Assembly: GCA_040414675.1 (NCBI GenBank)
Contig: JBEDUN010000040.1
Coordinates: forward strand, 34,436 to 98,435
DNA: 64,000 nt
Origin: JARBAU01 sp040414675
GTDB lineage: Archaea; Thermoproteota; Nitrososphaeria; Nitrososphaerales; Nitrososphaeraceae
Direction of reading: 5' to 3'
Of the stretch, positions 48,201-57,795 are shown one piece after another. Numbering within the stretch: position 1 is the stretch's first letter; each line of letters opens with the position of its first letter. The position numbers were made by a program, and so were the translations under genes. A model generated the notes under the pieces. It searched no databases. It was not told where the DNA came from and worked only from the letters and a program-made list of their open reading frames with translations.

Positions 48201-48523
48201 GATGTAAGCATATCAATAACTATCATTACCCAACCAGCTAATAAATTATTTTGGTAGTTTTTTATATTGTTATCCCAATCACAATATTTTAACTTAATTA
48301 GATCTACTAGATATACACAGTGCTTGTATGTAATAATGATGATAGCTATGATGTACGTAATATTGCGAATGGTATCACCTTGAGCAGATGTTGTTTTTTG
48401 ATTACATCACACTTCACCATCACAAAACATAATAGATCTAATGGCTGATTGACAAATTAATTGTATAATATCTTTGATTAGATAAACTATATACTAGAAA
48501 TAGTACACACCCTTCATCCTTTT
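48201..48523. other. Intergenic region
   Basis: No gene recognised; promoter of polX lies here. Confidence 0.5.
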
Positions 48524-49108
48524 TTAGAAAGCTTTGTATTTTGCAAATTCCCTTTCAAAGTAGCACATAGTCTCATCGTCAACTATACAGAATTCTACTG
48601 TTTCTATAGTAGTAACAATCCTATTCTCAAAGAACCTTCTAACTTCGTTTACAAGAATTGCTGCACATATATCTTTTGGAAAACCGAAAATACCGGAACT
48701 TATAGCTGGTATTGAAATAGTTTTAAAGTATTTTTCTGATGCCAGCATTAGACTGTTTCTAACCGCCATTCTTAATTTATTATTTTCATCTCCTTCACCC
48801 ATTCTGGGGCCGACTGCATGTATTACTGCCTTACATGGTAGTTTACCCGCTGTAGTGATAGCAGCGAAGCCGACTTGGACAAAACCAATCCTATTGCTTT
48901 CTTGCTGTATTATTGCTCCACCTTTTCTTATAATTGCACCAGCTACTCCGCCACCATGTCTTAGATAAGAATTTGCAGCGTTTACTATGACATCAACCTT
49001 ACGATCTGTTATATCTCCCTTTACAAGTCTGATGAGTCGATTTCTGCCTAGGTTTATTTCAGATATAACAGTCATATGCCAATCAACCAATAATAAGGAT
49101 ATATTCAA
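48524..49108 (-). CDS. Macro-domain ADP-ribose-binding/hydrolase protein
   Basis: A 194-residue macro domain: KGDITDRKVDVIVNAANSYL, the GGGVAGAIIRKGG loop, AVIHAVGPRMGEG and SIPAISSGIFGFPKDICA contact ADP-ribose. The NAAN and GGGV motifs are those of the MacroD-type, which hydrolyse O-acetyl-ADP-ribose or ADP-ribosylated proteins. The internal Met at residue 12 (49075, MTVISEINL) is a likelier start than the Leu-rich first 11 residues. Confidence 0.88.
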   Translation of the reverse strand: MNISLLLVDWHMTVISEINLGRNRLIRLVKGDITDRKVDVIVNAANSYLRHGGGVAGAIIRKGGAIIQQESNRIGFVQVGFAAITTAGKLPCKAVIHAVGPRMGEGDENNKLRMAVRNSLMLASEKYFKTISIPAISSGIFGFPKDICAAILVNEVRRFFENRIVTTIETVEFCIVDDETMCYFEREFAKYKAF

Positions 49109-49427
49109 TTATTGATTCATATAAACTAAAAATGATATGATGATTATTAAAATAAAACATTTTTCATTAATTAATCGATTAGCTTTTTTTTAAAAGTCCC
49201 ATGTTGTTTGTATGAATGGCTAGATTATATCAGTTCTTTTACTTTCAGAACATAATATTTGTCTTAACACTGGTTCATTATTCCCTTAGCATTCTAAAAA
49301 TCATTTAGCGGTTATTATGATGACAGACATTATTTCTGATTAAGTGACGCATGAGTTAGAGTCAGAAAATATTAATAGATAATGCATACCCAAAAATAAA
49401 ATGAAACACTTCTTTTAGATAATAGTT
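49109..49427. other. Intergenic region
   Basis: Nothing recognised; AT-rich. Confidence 0.5.
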
Positions 49428-49964
49428 TTATTTAGCATCAATACCAACCTTAGAGTAAACATTTATAATAGTACAATTCTTAGTCTCAACCGACATTATA
49501 CCACCAGAACAATCTCCAGATATTGTCGAATTGTAGTCTGATGATTTCGTTTCAGTAACACTGTACATCCCCATTTGCAATTTTACAGCTATACCTGATG
49601 AATTACCTTGAAAGGTACTGGGAGAAGGGTTATTACCGTGTACAGTTATTGTAAAATCCGATGGCTTCTTATTGCCACCACCTTCGTTTACTACTTTTTC
49701 AGTTACTATCAACATTCCTCGTACTGGATTAACGGGTGGAAAAGATGGCGAAGATATTTTATTTTCAATAGGACTCATGTAGGCAATATCGTATTGCATT
49801 CCTACTCCTACCACGGTTCTTATTTTGGCATATGATAATTGATAGAGACTAATTCTCGGTTTCATATACATGCTTGAACCAAGAGTATGCGAAGCCACTA
49901 GTATAGAAATAACCAGAACAATAGTCAGTGTAAATACAGTAGCTAGCTTTGTAAGTTTCATCAC
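49428..49964 (-). CDS. Secreted protein with adhesin-type beta-sandwich domain
   Basis: A 178-residue exported protein: signal segment (about 8-28), then a prealbumin/SpaA-like domain (about 82-178) with LIVTEKVVNEGGGNKKPSDF, TITVHGNNPSPSTFQGNSSG, the MGMYSVTETKSSDYN strand and a disulfide pair in GDCSGG / KNCTII. Such repeats occur in many tandem copies in large archaeal adhesins; here there is a single copy. Likely cell-surface protein. Confidence 0.7.
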   Translation of the reverse strand: MMKLTKLATVFTLTIVLVISILVASHTLGSSMYMKPRISLYQLSYAKIRTVVGVGMQYDIAYMSPIENKISSPSFPPVNPVRGMLIVTEKVVNEGGGNKKPSDFTITVHGNNPSPSTFQGNSSGIAVKLQMGMYSVTETKSSDYNSTISGDCSGGIMSVETKNCTIINVYSKVGIDAK

Positions 49965-50534
49965 TTTTACTAGTATATATTAGATATTTTTTCCTTTCTA
50001 AGTAGCATAATTTCTAATAATCGTTATTCAAAATCAGTATATAATAGCATTTACCAAATCAATTCTTAACATTTCTTGAACTGTGCCAAATTGTCCAAAT
50101 AATCTTTTTGTTAAGAGATCATGTCATTGTATAAATCATTTCTAACTAAATTAGGCTAACAACAACATAACACCATATATTGAAAAACTAATTCTTAACA
50201 CTTTATCATGTCTATGATTGGATTTGAAAAAACTTACTCAATATGGAAGGTAACTTGAATAAAGGAAACACATTCTAGCAGTGTGGATAAAGTATTAATA
50301 AAATGCGACTAAATGCTTTACAAAGATTATCAATGGTTGGCTGACTTATTTATACAAAGTAGGAATGGTTTTGTAAGAGTAAACAAAATAATAATAATAA
50401 TAATTACAATAACTGTATTAAGTATCTATAATTTACATACCTCTTTCTAACTACATAAGAAATATCGGAGAACAGAGCTCAGAAAAAACTTAAATCTTAT
50501 CTGGTCAAGGTAGCTCAGTGAATATATAATAATA
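49965..50534. other. Divergent promoter region
   Basis: No gene seen in 570 bp; poly-ATA tract around 50388-50402. Confidence 0.5.
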
Positions 50535-52187
50535 ATGCAAATCTCGATTAAACTGTCAGTTGTAGCAGGGCTTTGTGCTGGAGCTGTTGCAATAGCTATA
50601 GCCCTACTTCTAAGGTTATCATTGAGTGGTCCGTTCATTCCAGAGATTGCATCACAAACCTTGTTTTCGCTTACACCTGGATCAGTAGAGTCCCAGGCAG
50701 TAGGAACATTGGGTACACTAGCCAAATATTCTGCTTTTATTGGCTCAATTATAGCAAATCTAATAGTTTATGGCATATTGGCAATTTTTTTTGCACAACG
50801 GTCCAATCGTACTCCAAAGAATTATTTGCTAAATTCCCTGTTATGCACAGTAATTTCTTTTATTATTTTCATGGCAATAGCGATTGTGCTCTTGAGTCTG
50901 ACAGAGGGTCAGGCTCAATCAATATCCGTCTCATCTTTGACTATCTATTTAATAATACCACAGATTGCGTTCGGCTTTACATTATACGCAGTGCTTTACA
51001 ATCGAACACCCAAGTCGACAATCGGGGTACATAAAGGAAACATTAATACTGATAAAAATGATTCTGGAGAGCAGATAGATCAGCAGAAGAGACAAATGCT
51101 TCGTGCAAGTATCGCTGCGGCAGTTGCAATACCTGTTATTTATCTAGGACTAGAAAGCCTTCTTTCCCCTCAACGAGCAGTTCAGAGCACTACCTCGTTA
51201 CTACTATCTCAATTCCAGCAGAAATTGAAGAACACCAAGCCAAAGGGATTTGAAGATCCAAAATTGGCTCCATTGTTGAATTCGGAAGTGACTCCAACTG
51301 AAATGTTTTACAGGATAGACAAGAATGCTCTGGTACCAGAAGTAAACGCGCAGAGTTGGAGTTTGAATGTCAAAGGACTGGTAAATAAGCCTCTAACACT
51401 TAATTATCAAGAAATTAGATCACTGGCTTCAGTAGAGCAATTCGCTACTCTTGAGTGTGTGAGTAATAAGATAGGAGGAGATCTCATTAGTACAGCTGCT
51501 TGGAAAGGCGTTCATTTAAAAAATATACTTCAGATGGCAGAGGCCAAGCCTGAAGTCAAATATGTAGTATTTAGATGTGCAGATGGTTATGATGTAGGGA
51601 TTCCAATTGATCGAGGATTGCTAAACGGCAGTATATTAGCATATGAAATGAACGGTGCATCTTTAACTGCAGAACACGGCTTTCCTGTTAGAGCTATAAT
51701 ACCAGGATTGTATGGAATGATGAATCCCAAATGGATAACAGAAATAGAGCTTGTTGATAATGTATATGACGGGTATTGGCAAAGGAAAGGATGGGCTAAT
51801 AACGCAAAATACAATACTCATTCTTTCATAGTAATTCCTGGAAATGCTGCGGTAAGAAAAAGATTTATGGGTCTTCAGTCATCAGATGTTACTCTCAATG
51901 AATCACAAGAAATACCTTTTGGTGGAATGGCTTTTGCAGGGGATCGGGGCATATTGAAAGTAGAAGTCAGCACAGATGATGGCAAGTCATGGAAGCCTAC
52001 TGTGCTAAAGGATCCTCTATCACAATACAGCTGGGTATTATGGGCCACTAAATTGGATTTGGAAGGAAGTAGATCGAATTACAACATATCAGTTAGAGCT
52101 ACTGATAAAACTGGCAGAGTTCAGACGGCACAGATTAGAGACCCTTTTCCAAGTGGAGCAACAGGTTATTATATATTATCTACATAG
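50535..52187 (+). CDS. Sulfite-oxidase-like molybdopterin oxidoreductase with N-terminal membrane domain
   Basis: A 550-residue protein in two parts. Residues 1-155 form four transmembrane helices. From about 190, after a Tat-like segment (QQKRQMLRASIAAAVAIPVI, 183-202), comes a sulfite-oxidase-fold Mo domain with the molybdenum-ligand Cys C308 in ATLECVSNKIGGD, the cofactor-binding EHGFPVRAIIPGLYGMMNPK and the C-terminal Mo-co dimerisation domain (about 430-550). The Mo domain would sit outside the cytoplasmic membrane. Substrate unknown (sulfite, nitrogen oxides and other oxyanions are possible). tatC follows 75 bp downstream on the same strand, likely one transcript. Confidence 0.82.
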   Translation: MQISIKLSVVAGLCAGAVAIAIALLLRLSLSGPFIPEIASQTLFSLTPGSVESQAVGTLGTLAKYSAFIGSIIANLIVYGILAIFFAQRSNRTPKNYLLNSLLCTVISFIIFMAIAIVLLSLTEGQAQSISVSSLTIYLIIPQIAFGFTLYAVLYNRTPKSTIGVHKGNINTDKNDSGEQIDQQKRQMLRASIAAAVAIPVIYLGLESLLSPQRAVQSTTSLLLSQFQQKLKNTKPKGFEDPKLAPLLNSEVTPTEMFYRIDKNALVPEVNAQSWSLNVKGLVNKPLTLNYQEIRSLASVEQFATLECVSNKIGGDLISTAAWKGVHLKNILQMAEAKPEVKYVVFRCADGYDVGIPIDRGLLNGSILAYEMNGASLTAEHGFPVRAIIPGLYGMMNPKWITEIELVDNVYDGYWQRKGWANNAKYNTHSFIVIPGNAAVRKRFMGLQSSDVTLNESQEIPFGGMAFAGDRGILKVEVSTDDGKSWKPTVLKDPLSQYSWVLWATKLDLEGSRSNYNISVRATDKTGRVQTAQIRDPFPSGATGYYILST

Positions 52188-52262
52188 GTCAGTGAAATAA
52201 TATTATAACAAATTAATTTTTGGTGATCTCACCTGTATAACAATCGACCCTACCTGCAATAT

Positions 52263-53033
52263 TTGCAAGATCTCAGGAGAAGGGTGATCAGGATTGCAAT
52301 AGTTTTAGTCATACTAGTTATAATTATTACTACATTTAGTATCAAGATACTTGATTATGGACAGTACAAGGTAGTTTTCCTGTATCCAGATCTATATCAC
52401 AATATTGCTGTCCAAACCATGGCGTTAATGCGACAAGATCTTCTTCCAAATAATGTTACCCTAATCCAAACATCACCAGGGCAGGCCTTCTTTGCACAGG
52501 TTTATGTTGCGTTGCTTTTGGCACTAATTCTAACTATACCCATAATCACTAAAGAAACTATTTCATTTATAGGACCAGGACTTTATCGGAACGAAAAGAC
52601 CTTCATAAAAAAGATTACCATATTTTCTGTAGTACTCTTCAGCTTAGGATGCTCATTTTCATATCTAGTTATAATACCACTTGTGCTCGAATTCTTATAC
52701 AAATATGGAGAGTTCATGAACATTGCTACCTTTCTAGATATATCACAATTCGTGCCTTTTGTACTTCAATTTCTCATTGCATTAGGAGTTTCCTATCAAC
52801 TCCCGTTATTAATGTGGGCAATAACAATTTCTGGAATCGTTCGGCCAAGATTTTGGAGAAATAATCTTCGATATGTCATCATCATTCTTGCTATCTTTGG
52901 TGCATTTGTGACGCCAGATGGAAGTGGTATTACAATGTGGTTTGTGGCAGGACCGATGATATTACTATATTTGGTTGGCATATTTGTAATTGAACGTAAT
53001 ACTTATAATCCAACATATGAAAACCTAGCTTAA
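52263..53033 (+). CDS. tatC: Sec-independent protein translocase TatC
   Basis: A 256-residue membrane protein with six helices. Family motifs: N-terminal LQDLRRRVIRI, SPGQAFFAQVYVALLLALIL (first periplasmic loop and TM2), and FGAFVTPDGSGITMWFVAGP near the end. TatC is the receptor that recognises twin-arginine signal peptides on folded proteins. The start is TTG 52263; the frame is open about 14 codons upstream without ATG or GTG, so the N-terminus is uncertain by a few residues. Its position behind a molybdoenzyme gene suggests that enzyme is a client. Confidence 0.88.
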   Translation: MQDLRRRVIRIAIVLVILVIIITTFSIKILDYGQYKVVFLYPDLYHNIAVQTMALMRQDLLPNNVTLIQTSPGQAFFAQVYVALLLALILTIPIITKETISFIGPGLYRNEKTFIKKITIFSVVLFSLGCSFSYLVIIPLVLEFLYKYGEFMNIATFLDISQFVPFVLQFLIALGVSYQLPLLMWAITISGIVRPRFWRNNLRYVIIILAIFGAFVTPDGSGITMWFVAGPMILLYLVGIFVIERNTYNPTYENLA

Positions 53034-53257
53034 GTTATTTTTGCTATATCCATATTTCCATAATAAAGGTCTTCGAATCCAGGCATTTGGTATTGATAAC
53101 TACACTTAGCAGTATTAGCAGTATATAAGTAAAAAATGATTAATATTTTTATGCATACAGTATATATATTCATCAACCAATCGAGTACTAAATGTGCAAA
53201 TTTATCAATAAATTCCAATTCAAAACTGAATGTGTACACGCATAGTTATAATTTCTG

Positions 53258-53686
53258 TCATTTCTTTAACACATTTATCCATTCCAAGTATAACTGTGTT
53301 AGTTTAGGAGAAGAATCATTAATCAAAGTAAGTATTTTGTGATGAAACAGCATTCGCGCCAATATTAAATCATATTCGAATGACAAATAATTCAAATATG
53401 ATTCAACAGTTCTGTTTACTGCTTCGATTGCGGGCATAATTTGTTCCTTGTATACTTTATCGTATTTAGAATACTCTTCAATGAGATTTACCTGATTTTT
53501 AACCAAACTATTACAAGAACCCAACATATCTTCTTGTAGGTTTGTAATGGCTTGGAGATATTCGAATTGTTTTTTACTTATTTTGCCATATACCATAGAA
53601 CAACTTTTAGAAAATGTTTGCAGAACATCATCACTGTTCTCCTTAGTTACGGTGTTAGTCTGATCCTTATCTATTGCAGAAGACAA
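53258..53686 (-). CDS. Helical protein of unknown function, 142 aa
   Basis: Almost wholly alpha-helical with long amphipathic helices (about 35-70, 75-120) and no membrane segment. The layout (SKKQFEYLQAITNLQEDMLG, EYSKYDKVYKEQIMPAIEAV) is reminiscent of phasin-like granule proteins, but I cannot assign it. Confidence 0.5.
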   Translation of the reverse strand: MSSAIDKDQTNTVTKENSDDVLQTFSKSCSMVYGKISKKQFEYLQAITNLQEDMLGSCNSLVKNQVNLIEEYSKYDKVYKEQIMPAIEAVNRTVESYLNYLSFEYDLILARMLFHHKILTLINDSSPKLTQLYLEWINVLKK

Positions 53687-53763
53687 TATATCTATTCACA
53701 CATACCCATTATTTACACTAATGTTTGCCCATTTCTTCATACAGTTCGACAAGTAGATCACTA

Positions 53764-53795
53764 ATGGATGGATGGATGGTTGGTTGGTTGGTTGG
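53764..53795. repeat. Tetranucleotide microsatellite (ATGG/TTGG)
   Basis: Runs of ATGG followed by TTGG units; provides the odd start of the following frame. Confidence 0.8.
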
Positions 53796-54013
53796 ATTGC
53801 GTTGTTATTCTTGCAAATAATAATATTAGTTCCGACACTGTAAAAACACATGAAAGACTTATAATATTGATAGAGTCATGTATTGATCCTACAATCATAT
53901 CAAGATATCCACTTGGAATTTCATATATTTCAGAAATAAAAGACTATGGTCAGGAATTCATTCTTGAAAATGTATCGCAGTTAATCCACGTACAATTGTG
54001 CATCACTCATTAG
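53768..54013 (+). CDS. Small protein or gene fragment, repeated in decayed form at 61.3 kb
   Basis: An 81-codon frame. Its first 15 codons are just the microsatellite (MDGWLVGWLD). The later part (KTHERLIILIESCIDPTIIS, RYPLGISYISEIKDYGQEF, ENVSQLIH) looks like a natural helical domain. A clearly related but broken copy of its 3' half occurs at 61301-61391, which supports a real ancestral gene. True start unknown; possibly a fragment. Confidence 0.35.
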   Translation: MDGWLVGWLDCVVILANNNISSDTVKTHERLIILIESCIDPTIISRYPLGISYISEIKDYGQEFILENVSQLIHVQLCITH

Positions 54014-54042
54014 GTACCTAGATTCAAAAAAAGCAAGTTCGT

Positions 54043-54759
54043 TTAAGGCTGTCCAGCATTCATCCAATTTGATAGCCAATCATTTGCAATTTGTTTTTGT
54101 ACTTCAGATAAACTCATTGATCCATTACACACTGCTTTATGAAGATAATTTTCAAATCTATCCTTTACATGAAAATTATACTGTCCGTATCCTGGTTCTG
54201 GCCAAAGATTTTTAACATCAATTGGATTTCCACCTATTTCAAGTGAGATCAGATGATCAAACTCGTAATTTGAGCGAGAATCAGTAAGTCCGTACGATTT
54301 CATAAGCTTCATTTTTAAGGGGGCAGTATAACTAATAGGAGGTCTCACATTCTTACTATAACCTGCAACACAAATGGTATTGTGGATATTATCTTGAGTT
54401 ACAGTTGGATTTATAGCTCCAGGTGTGCATTTAGGATCAGGTAGGCCCCCATTTACAATATGACACCCGGTGGGTATTATCAAACTTGATAATACTCGAG
54501 GAGAAGTTGCATTTATAGACTGAGTATTTGTATTTTGTCGTATATGTTGCTGCTGAATTTCTTGTGCTTGTTTTGGGAGTGATTTATGAAATAATCCACC
54601 AAACAATTTGTCTAGAGTTCCTTGTAAGGAAATAGCGCTTACATTTTGAAAGAATGGTATTATTATATTAAGACCAATTGTCAGCACAATAATCGTTCCA
54701 ATTAAAATGATTGTTTCCATCTTACTATCTAACATTTTTGAGTTAGGTAACATTGACAT
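54043..54759 (-). CDS. Secreted HNH-endonuclease-like protein
   Basis: A 238-residue protein with an N-terminal membrane/signal segment (about 15-42). The C-terminal domain has the HNH-like EFDHLISLEIGGNPIDVKNL with WPEP after it and the downstream KDRFENYLHKAVCNGSMSLS; cysteines in GCHIVNGG, DPKC, TICVAGY and KAVC could form disulfides. Proteins of this form occur in actinobacteria and archaea. Extracellular nuclease activity is plausible but unproven. Confidence 0.65.
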   Translation of the reverse strand: MSMLPNSKMLDSKMETIILIGTIIVLTIGLNIIIPFFQNVSAISLQGTLDKLFGGLFHKSLPKQAQEIQQQHIRQNTNTQSINATSPRVLSSLIIPTGCHIVNGGLPDPKCTPGAINPTVTQDNIHNTICVAGYSKNVRPPISYTAPLKMKLMKSYGLTDSRSNYEFDHLISLEIGGNPIDVKNLWPEPGYGQYNFHVKDRFENYLHKAVCNGSMSLSEVQKQIANDWLSNWMNAGQP

Positions 54760-54942
54760 TTAACTCTTCTATTAATTCTAAATGACATCTTTGTATCAGT
54801 GTACATATCAGAACAAAACCAATGACCATTACTAAAAAGATCAAAACATGAATAAACTAAAACAGCACAATATAATACCACTTACCTTTTATTTTTGCCA
54901 TACATTAGACGCTTGTGATTTTATATTCATATCGAATACTGA

Positions 54943-55179
54943 CTAAAGGTTTATTTTAAACAAGTCAGCAAATTTGTCTCCGATAGGATCAGGTAAAAAC
55001 TGTAATATCATGGTCGATGCATTTTCTTTAGTCATAGTCTTTACAATTTTATCTATATCATTTTTATTCCACACTGAGGCTCTGTCATCTACATCATAAT
55101 CAATTTTCTTCAAGGCTTCTTCAACTGCGATTGCCTCCTCGCCTTCTTTTACCGGTATCAAATAATATTCCATGGTCAT
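54943..55179 (-). CDS. Small acidic protein, 78 aa, unknown
   Basis: An alpha/beta pattern (YYLIPVKEGEEAIAVEEALK, DVDDRASVWNKNDIDKIVKT) without metal or membrane motifs. Good start with ATG and no competing frame. The family is not recognised. Confidence 0.5.
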   Translation of the reverse strand: MTMEYYLIPVKEGEEAIAVEEALKKIDYDVDDRASVWNKNDIDKIVKTMTKENASTMILQFLPDPIGDKFADLFKINL

Positions 55180-55917
55180 TTATCAAAATAATACTACTTA
55201 TTTAAATAAAATTCGTAATCTTCATTTAAGCTATACAACCTCATAATCTTGGATCGGGAGTTAAAATATTGGTTTGGCCGATCAAAACAACATAAAGCAG
55301 CAGTCACTTAAATTTGAGTTTCTGTAATTGTTAGTAGTATATTTGGCACTCCTGTCATTTTATACTGTGACATATGAATATGAAAGAGAAAACGTCTCAT
55401 GCCATTACAACAAAATGTTGACGTAGTATTATCATGGATCTTAATTTGATTATTGATATATTCACATTATCTTCGCATGCCGGAATAACTGAGAACAACT
55501 ATTTTTATTTTTTATATAAAATAGTTTAATTGAAAATAAACTGATTGGTCAAGTATACATAATGATGATCTATGACAAGTAGATGTTCCAGATTAGTGCT
55601 AGCAAGGTAAATTAATTTAGTTTTAATCAAATTTATATTACATCTTTGAATGTGTATGTGAACGAATTCACCATATTATAAAGAATCTAGGGATTCATCT
55701 TTAATACATCGCATAGTTATTGTAGTAGTTATAAGGCATAGAGTCCCAAGATAGTATTGGGATCGTACTTCACGTATGGCTTGTTTGGTAGGTACGTTCA
55801 GTCCATGAAGCAAGGTCGTGAGCTGCGGAGCTACCAACCAGCCACTAACTAAGTGATTAGACATCAGATATGATCGAATATAGATCTTTTTAAAGTAAGA
55901 ATCCCCCTACATCAATA
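55180..55917. other. Intergenic region with a GC-richer patch
   Basis: At 55740-55860 the sequence is richer in G+C than its surroundings, with a possible hairpin (GAGCTGCGGAGCTACC). A 62-codon minus-strand frame across it (55676-55864) looks foreign but is not assignable; it may be a mobile-element remnant. Confidence 0.35.
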
Positions 55918-56856
55918 ATGAAAGTTGGTATCACCCTACCAAATCTCGGACCACAGGCCACAAAAGAGAATATTCTTCAAACCGCAACTCAGGCAGAACA
56001 AGAAGGATTTGATTCATTGTGGACTATCACGAGGATTCTTTGGCCATTAAGACCACAAACTCCATATGGTGGCACTCCAGATGGAAGCCTTCCAGTTGAA
56101 TATCAAAATGCATTAGATCCACTGGATGTTTTACTATATGTAGCTCTTAATACAAGCAAGATCTCATTAGGCACATCTGTTATAGACATGTTCTTTTATA
56201 CACCCGTAATGCTTGCAAAAAGATATGCTACACTAGATGTTCTATCGCGAGGAAGGGGAATATCTGGTCTTGGCATAGGATGGTCTAAAGATGAGTATCA
56301 AGCTTCCAACGTCCCATTTCGGAATAGAGCAGAAGGAGCTGATGAATTTATCCAAGTAATGAAGAAGATTTGGACTAATAATGTCGTAGAATTTAAAGGA
56401 AAATACTACAACATACCAGCTTCAATAATTGGTCCCAAACCTATTCAAAAACCATATATTCCAATTTATCTTGGCGGATTTAGTTCTAATACATTTTCCA
56501 GAATAGTAAAATATGATCTCAATGGCTGGCTAGGCGTAGTAGGGGGTCCTCTTGAGAATATTGAGAATTGTATTAACACCATAAAGGAAATTGCAACTAA
56601 ATCAAATAAGAATCCCGATAATTTCCGAACCATAATGCTGACATATCCAAATGTAAAAGGGAATAAATCATCATCTAGCAATGATAAAAATATGTTTCCA
56701 TTATCTGGAAGCATTGACCAAATAGGGAGCGACATACAAAGAATAAAGGATATGGGAGTGGATCATATTGTATTTGGTTTCAACTTTGTACCGATAGGAA
56801 GAGATGTAACTAAAGTAATTGATTTGTCCAAGGAGTTATCAAAATTTGCCAGGTGA
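55918..56856 (+). CDS. LLM-class F420-dependent oxidoreductase
   Basis: A 312-residue luciferase-like TIM barrel: N-terminal MKVGITLPNLGPQATKENIL, EQEGFDSLWTITRILWPLRP, NTSKISLGTSVIDMFFYTP and the GISGLGIGWSKDEYQASNVP motif typical of F420-dependent enzymes. It transfers hydride between F420H2 and an organic substrate in the cytosol; substrate unknown. Short Ser/Asn-rich loop near residue 246. A decayed paralogue lies at 16941-17128. Confidence 0.87.
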   Translation: MKVGITLPNLGPQATKENILQTATQAEQEGFDSLWTITRILWPLRPQTPYGGTPDGSLPVEYQNALDPLDVLLYVALNTSKISLGTSVIDMFFYTPVMLAKRYATLDVLSRGRGISGLGIGWSKDEYQASNVPFRNRAEGADEFIQVMKKIWTNNVVEFKGKYYNIPASIIGPKPIQKPYIPIYLGGFSSNTFSRIVKYDLNGWLGVVGGPLENIENCINTIKEIATKSNKNPDNFRTIMLTYPNVKGNKSSSSNDKNMFPLSGSIDQIGSDIQRIKDMGVDHIVFGFNFVPIGRDVTKVIDLSKELSKFAR

Positions 56857-57398
56857 ATGTTTTGTGTACATGGACTAGACGTAAAAAATATTGGCTTGAG
56901 AACATACATTAGTTTGTAATATCTATTGAATGTGATGATGATCAGAAATTATTAATGGATTCGGCTTAAGATGTTTACATTAATCCCACTATAGTTAGTA
57001 CCACTGAATAGCTTAGATTTGTGGTAACATGACGTTTAGTACAAATACTGCTGACGAAAACGAAATAGCAAGCAGTACCGCAATATAGAAGGTCTGATAT
57101 TTGATATTGTAGACCTGAAGGCGACCGACTGTTGTCCGTCAATCTTTGTCTATTAATCCATTGCTAGTCAGCAAATTGTCTAATCCAAAGTTGTATTGTA
57201 TGTCATTTTATTTGTTAATTCAGACTAGATTGTAAAAAATATTATTCTGATAGTTGGCACTATAGTAGTATTCATATAAACATGTTGGTGATTATATTTT
57301 TAATCTCTGGCACCGGAAATAATATTGTTAAGACTTCTGGAGAACGGGAACCTGTGATCACATCAAATCGATAAATAGTTAATATTTCATACTGTGAA
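56857..57398. other. Intergenic region
   Basis: No gene recognised; stops in all frames. Confidence 0.5.
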
Positions 57399-57633
57399 AT
57401 GAGGAAATTCGTAATCTTCATCACAATAAATAATTGTCAATATTGTAGTTGGTATTGCGGTCACATCTGTGGCAGAAATATCTATTATATACGCCAGGGA
57501 TACAAATACGATACAACAATCAAACTATAGTAACACAACTCCAATATTGTCGATAAAACGACTGAATCCAAGTATTATTATCGAAGTCATAAACGCTAAA
57601 ATTAGATCAGTCTATAATATCGAAGTTCGATAG
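57399..57633 (+). pseudogene. Frameshifted remnant of a secreted or membrane protein
   Basis: ATG 57399 starts MRKFVIFITI; one frame over the sequence continues as IVNIVVGIAVTSVAEISIIY, a signal/TM-like segment, then ARDTNTIQQSNYSN and IEVINAKIRSVYNIEVR to TAG. The two halves would join naturally with a one-base correction. Family unknown. Confidence 0.35.
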
Positions 57634-57795
57634 TAAGTAACATTCACCATTGCAGAGCATTCTGCTAAATTGAAGCCCTTTTCTTGTAATTGTACTTTAA
57701 CGAAGAGTAGTATCTGAGCACGCTATCGATATGCATGTACAAGCATAGTTCGTACATAATCTTTATAAAAATATGAAGAAAGGTAGTATAAGCCA

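Noticed and set aside
55676..55864. 62-codon minus-strand frame in a GC-richer patch
   Set aside because: Considered as a transposase tail, but I could not match any transposase motif; kept only as a remark in the intergenic entry.
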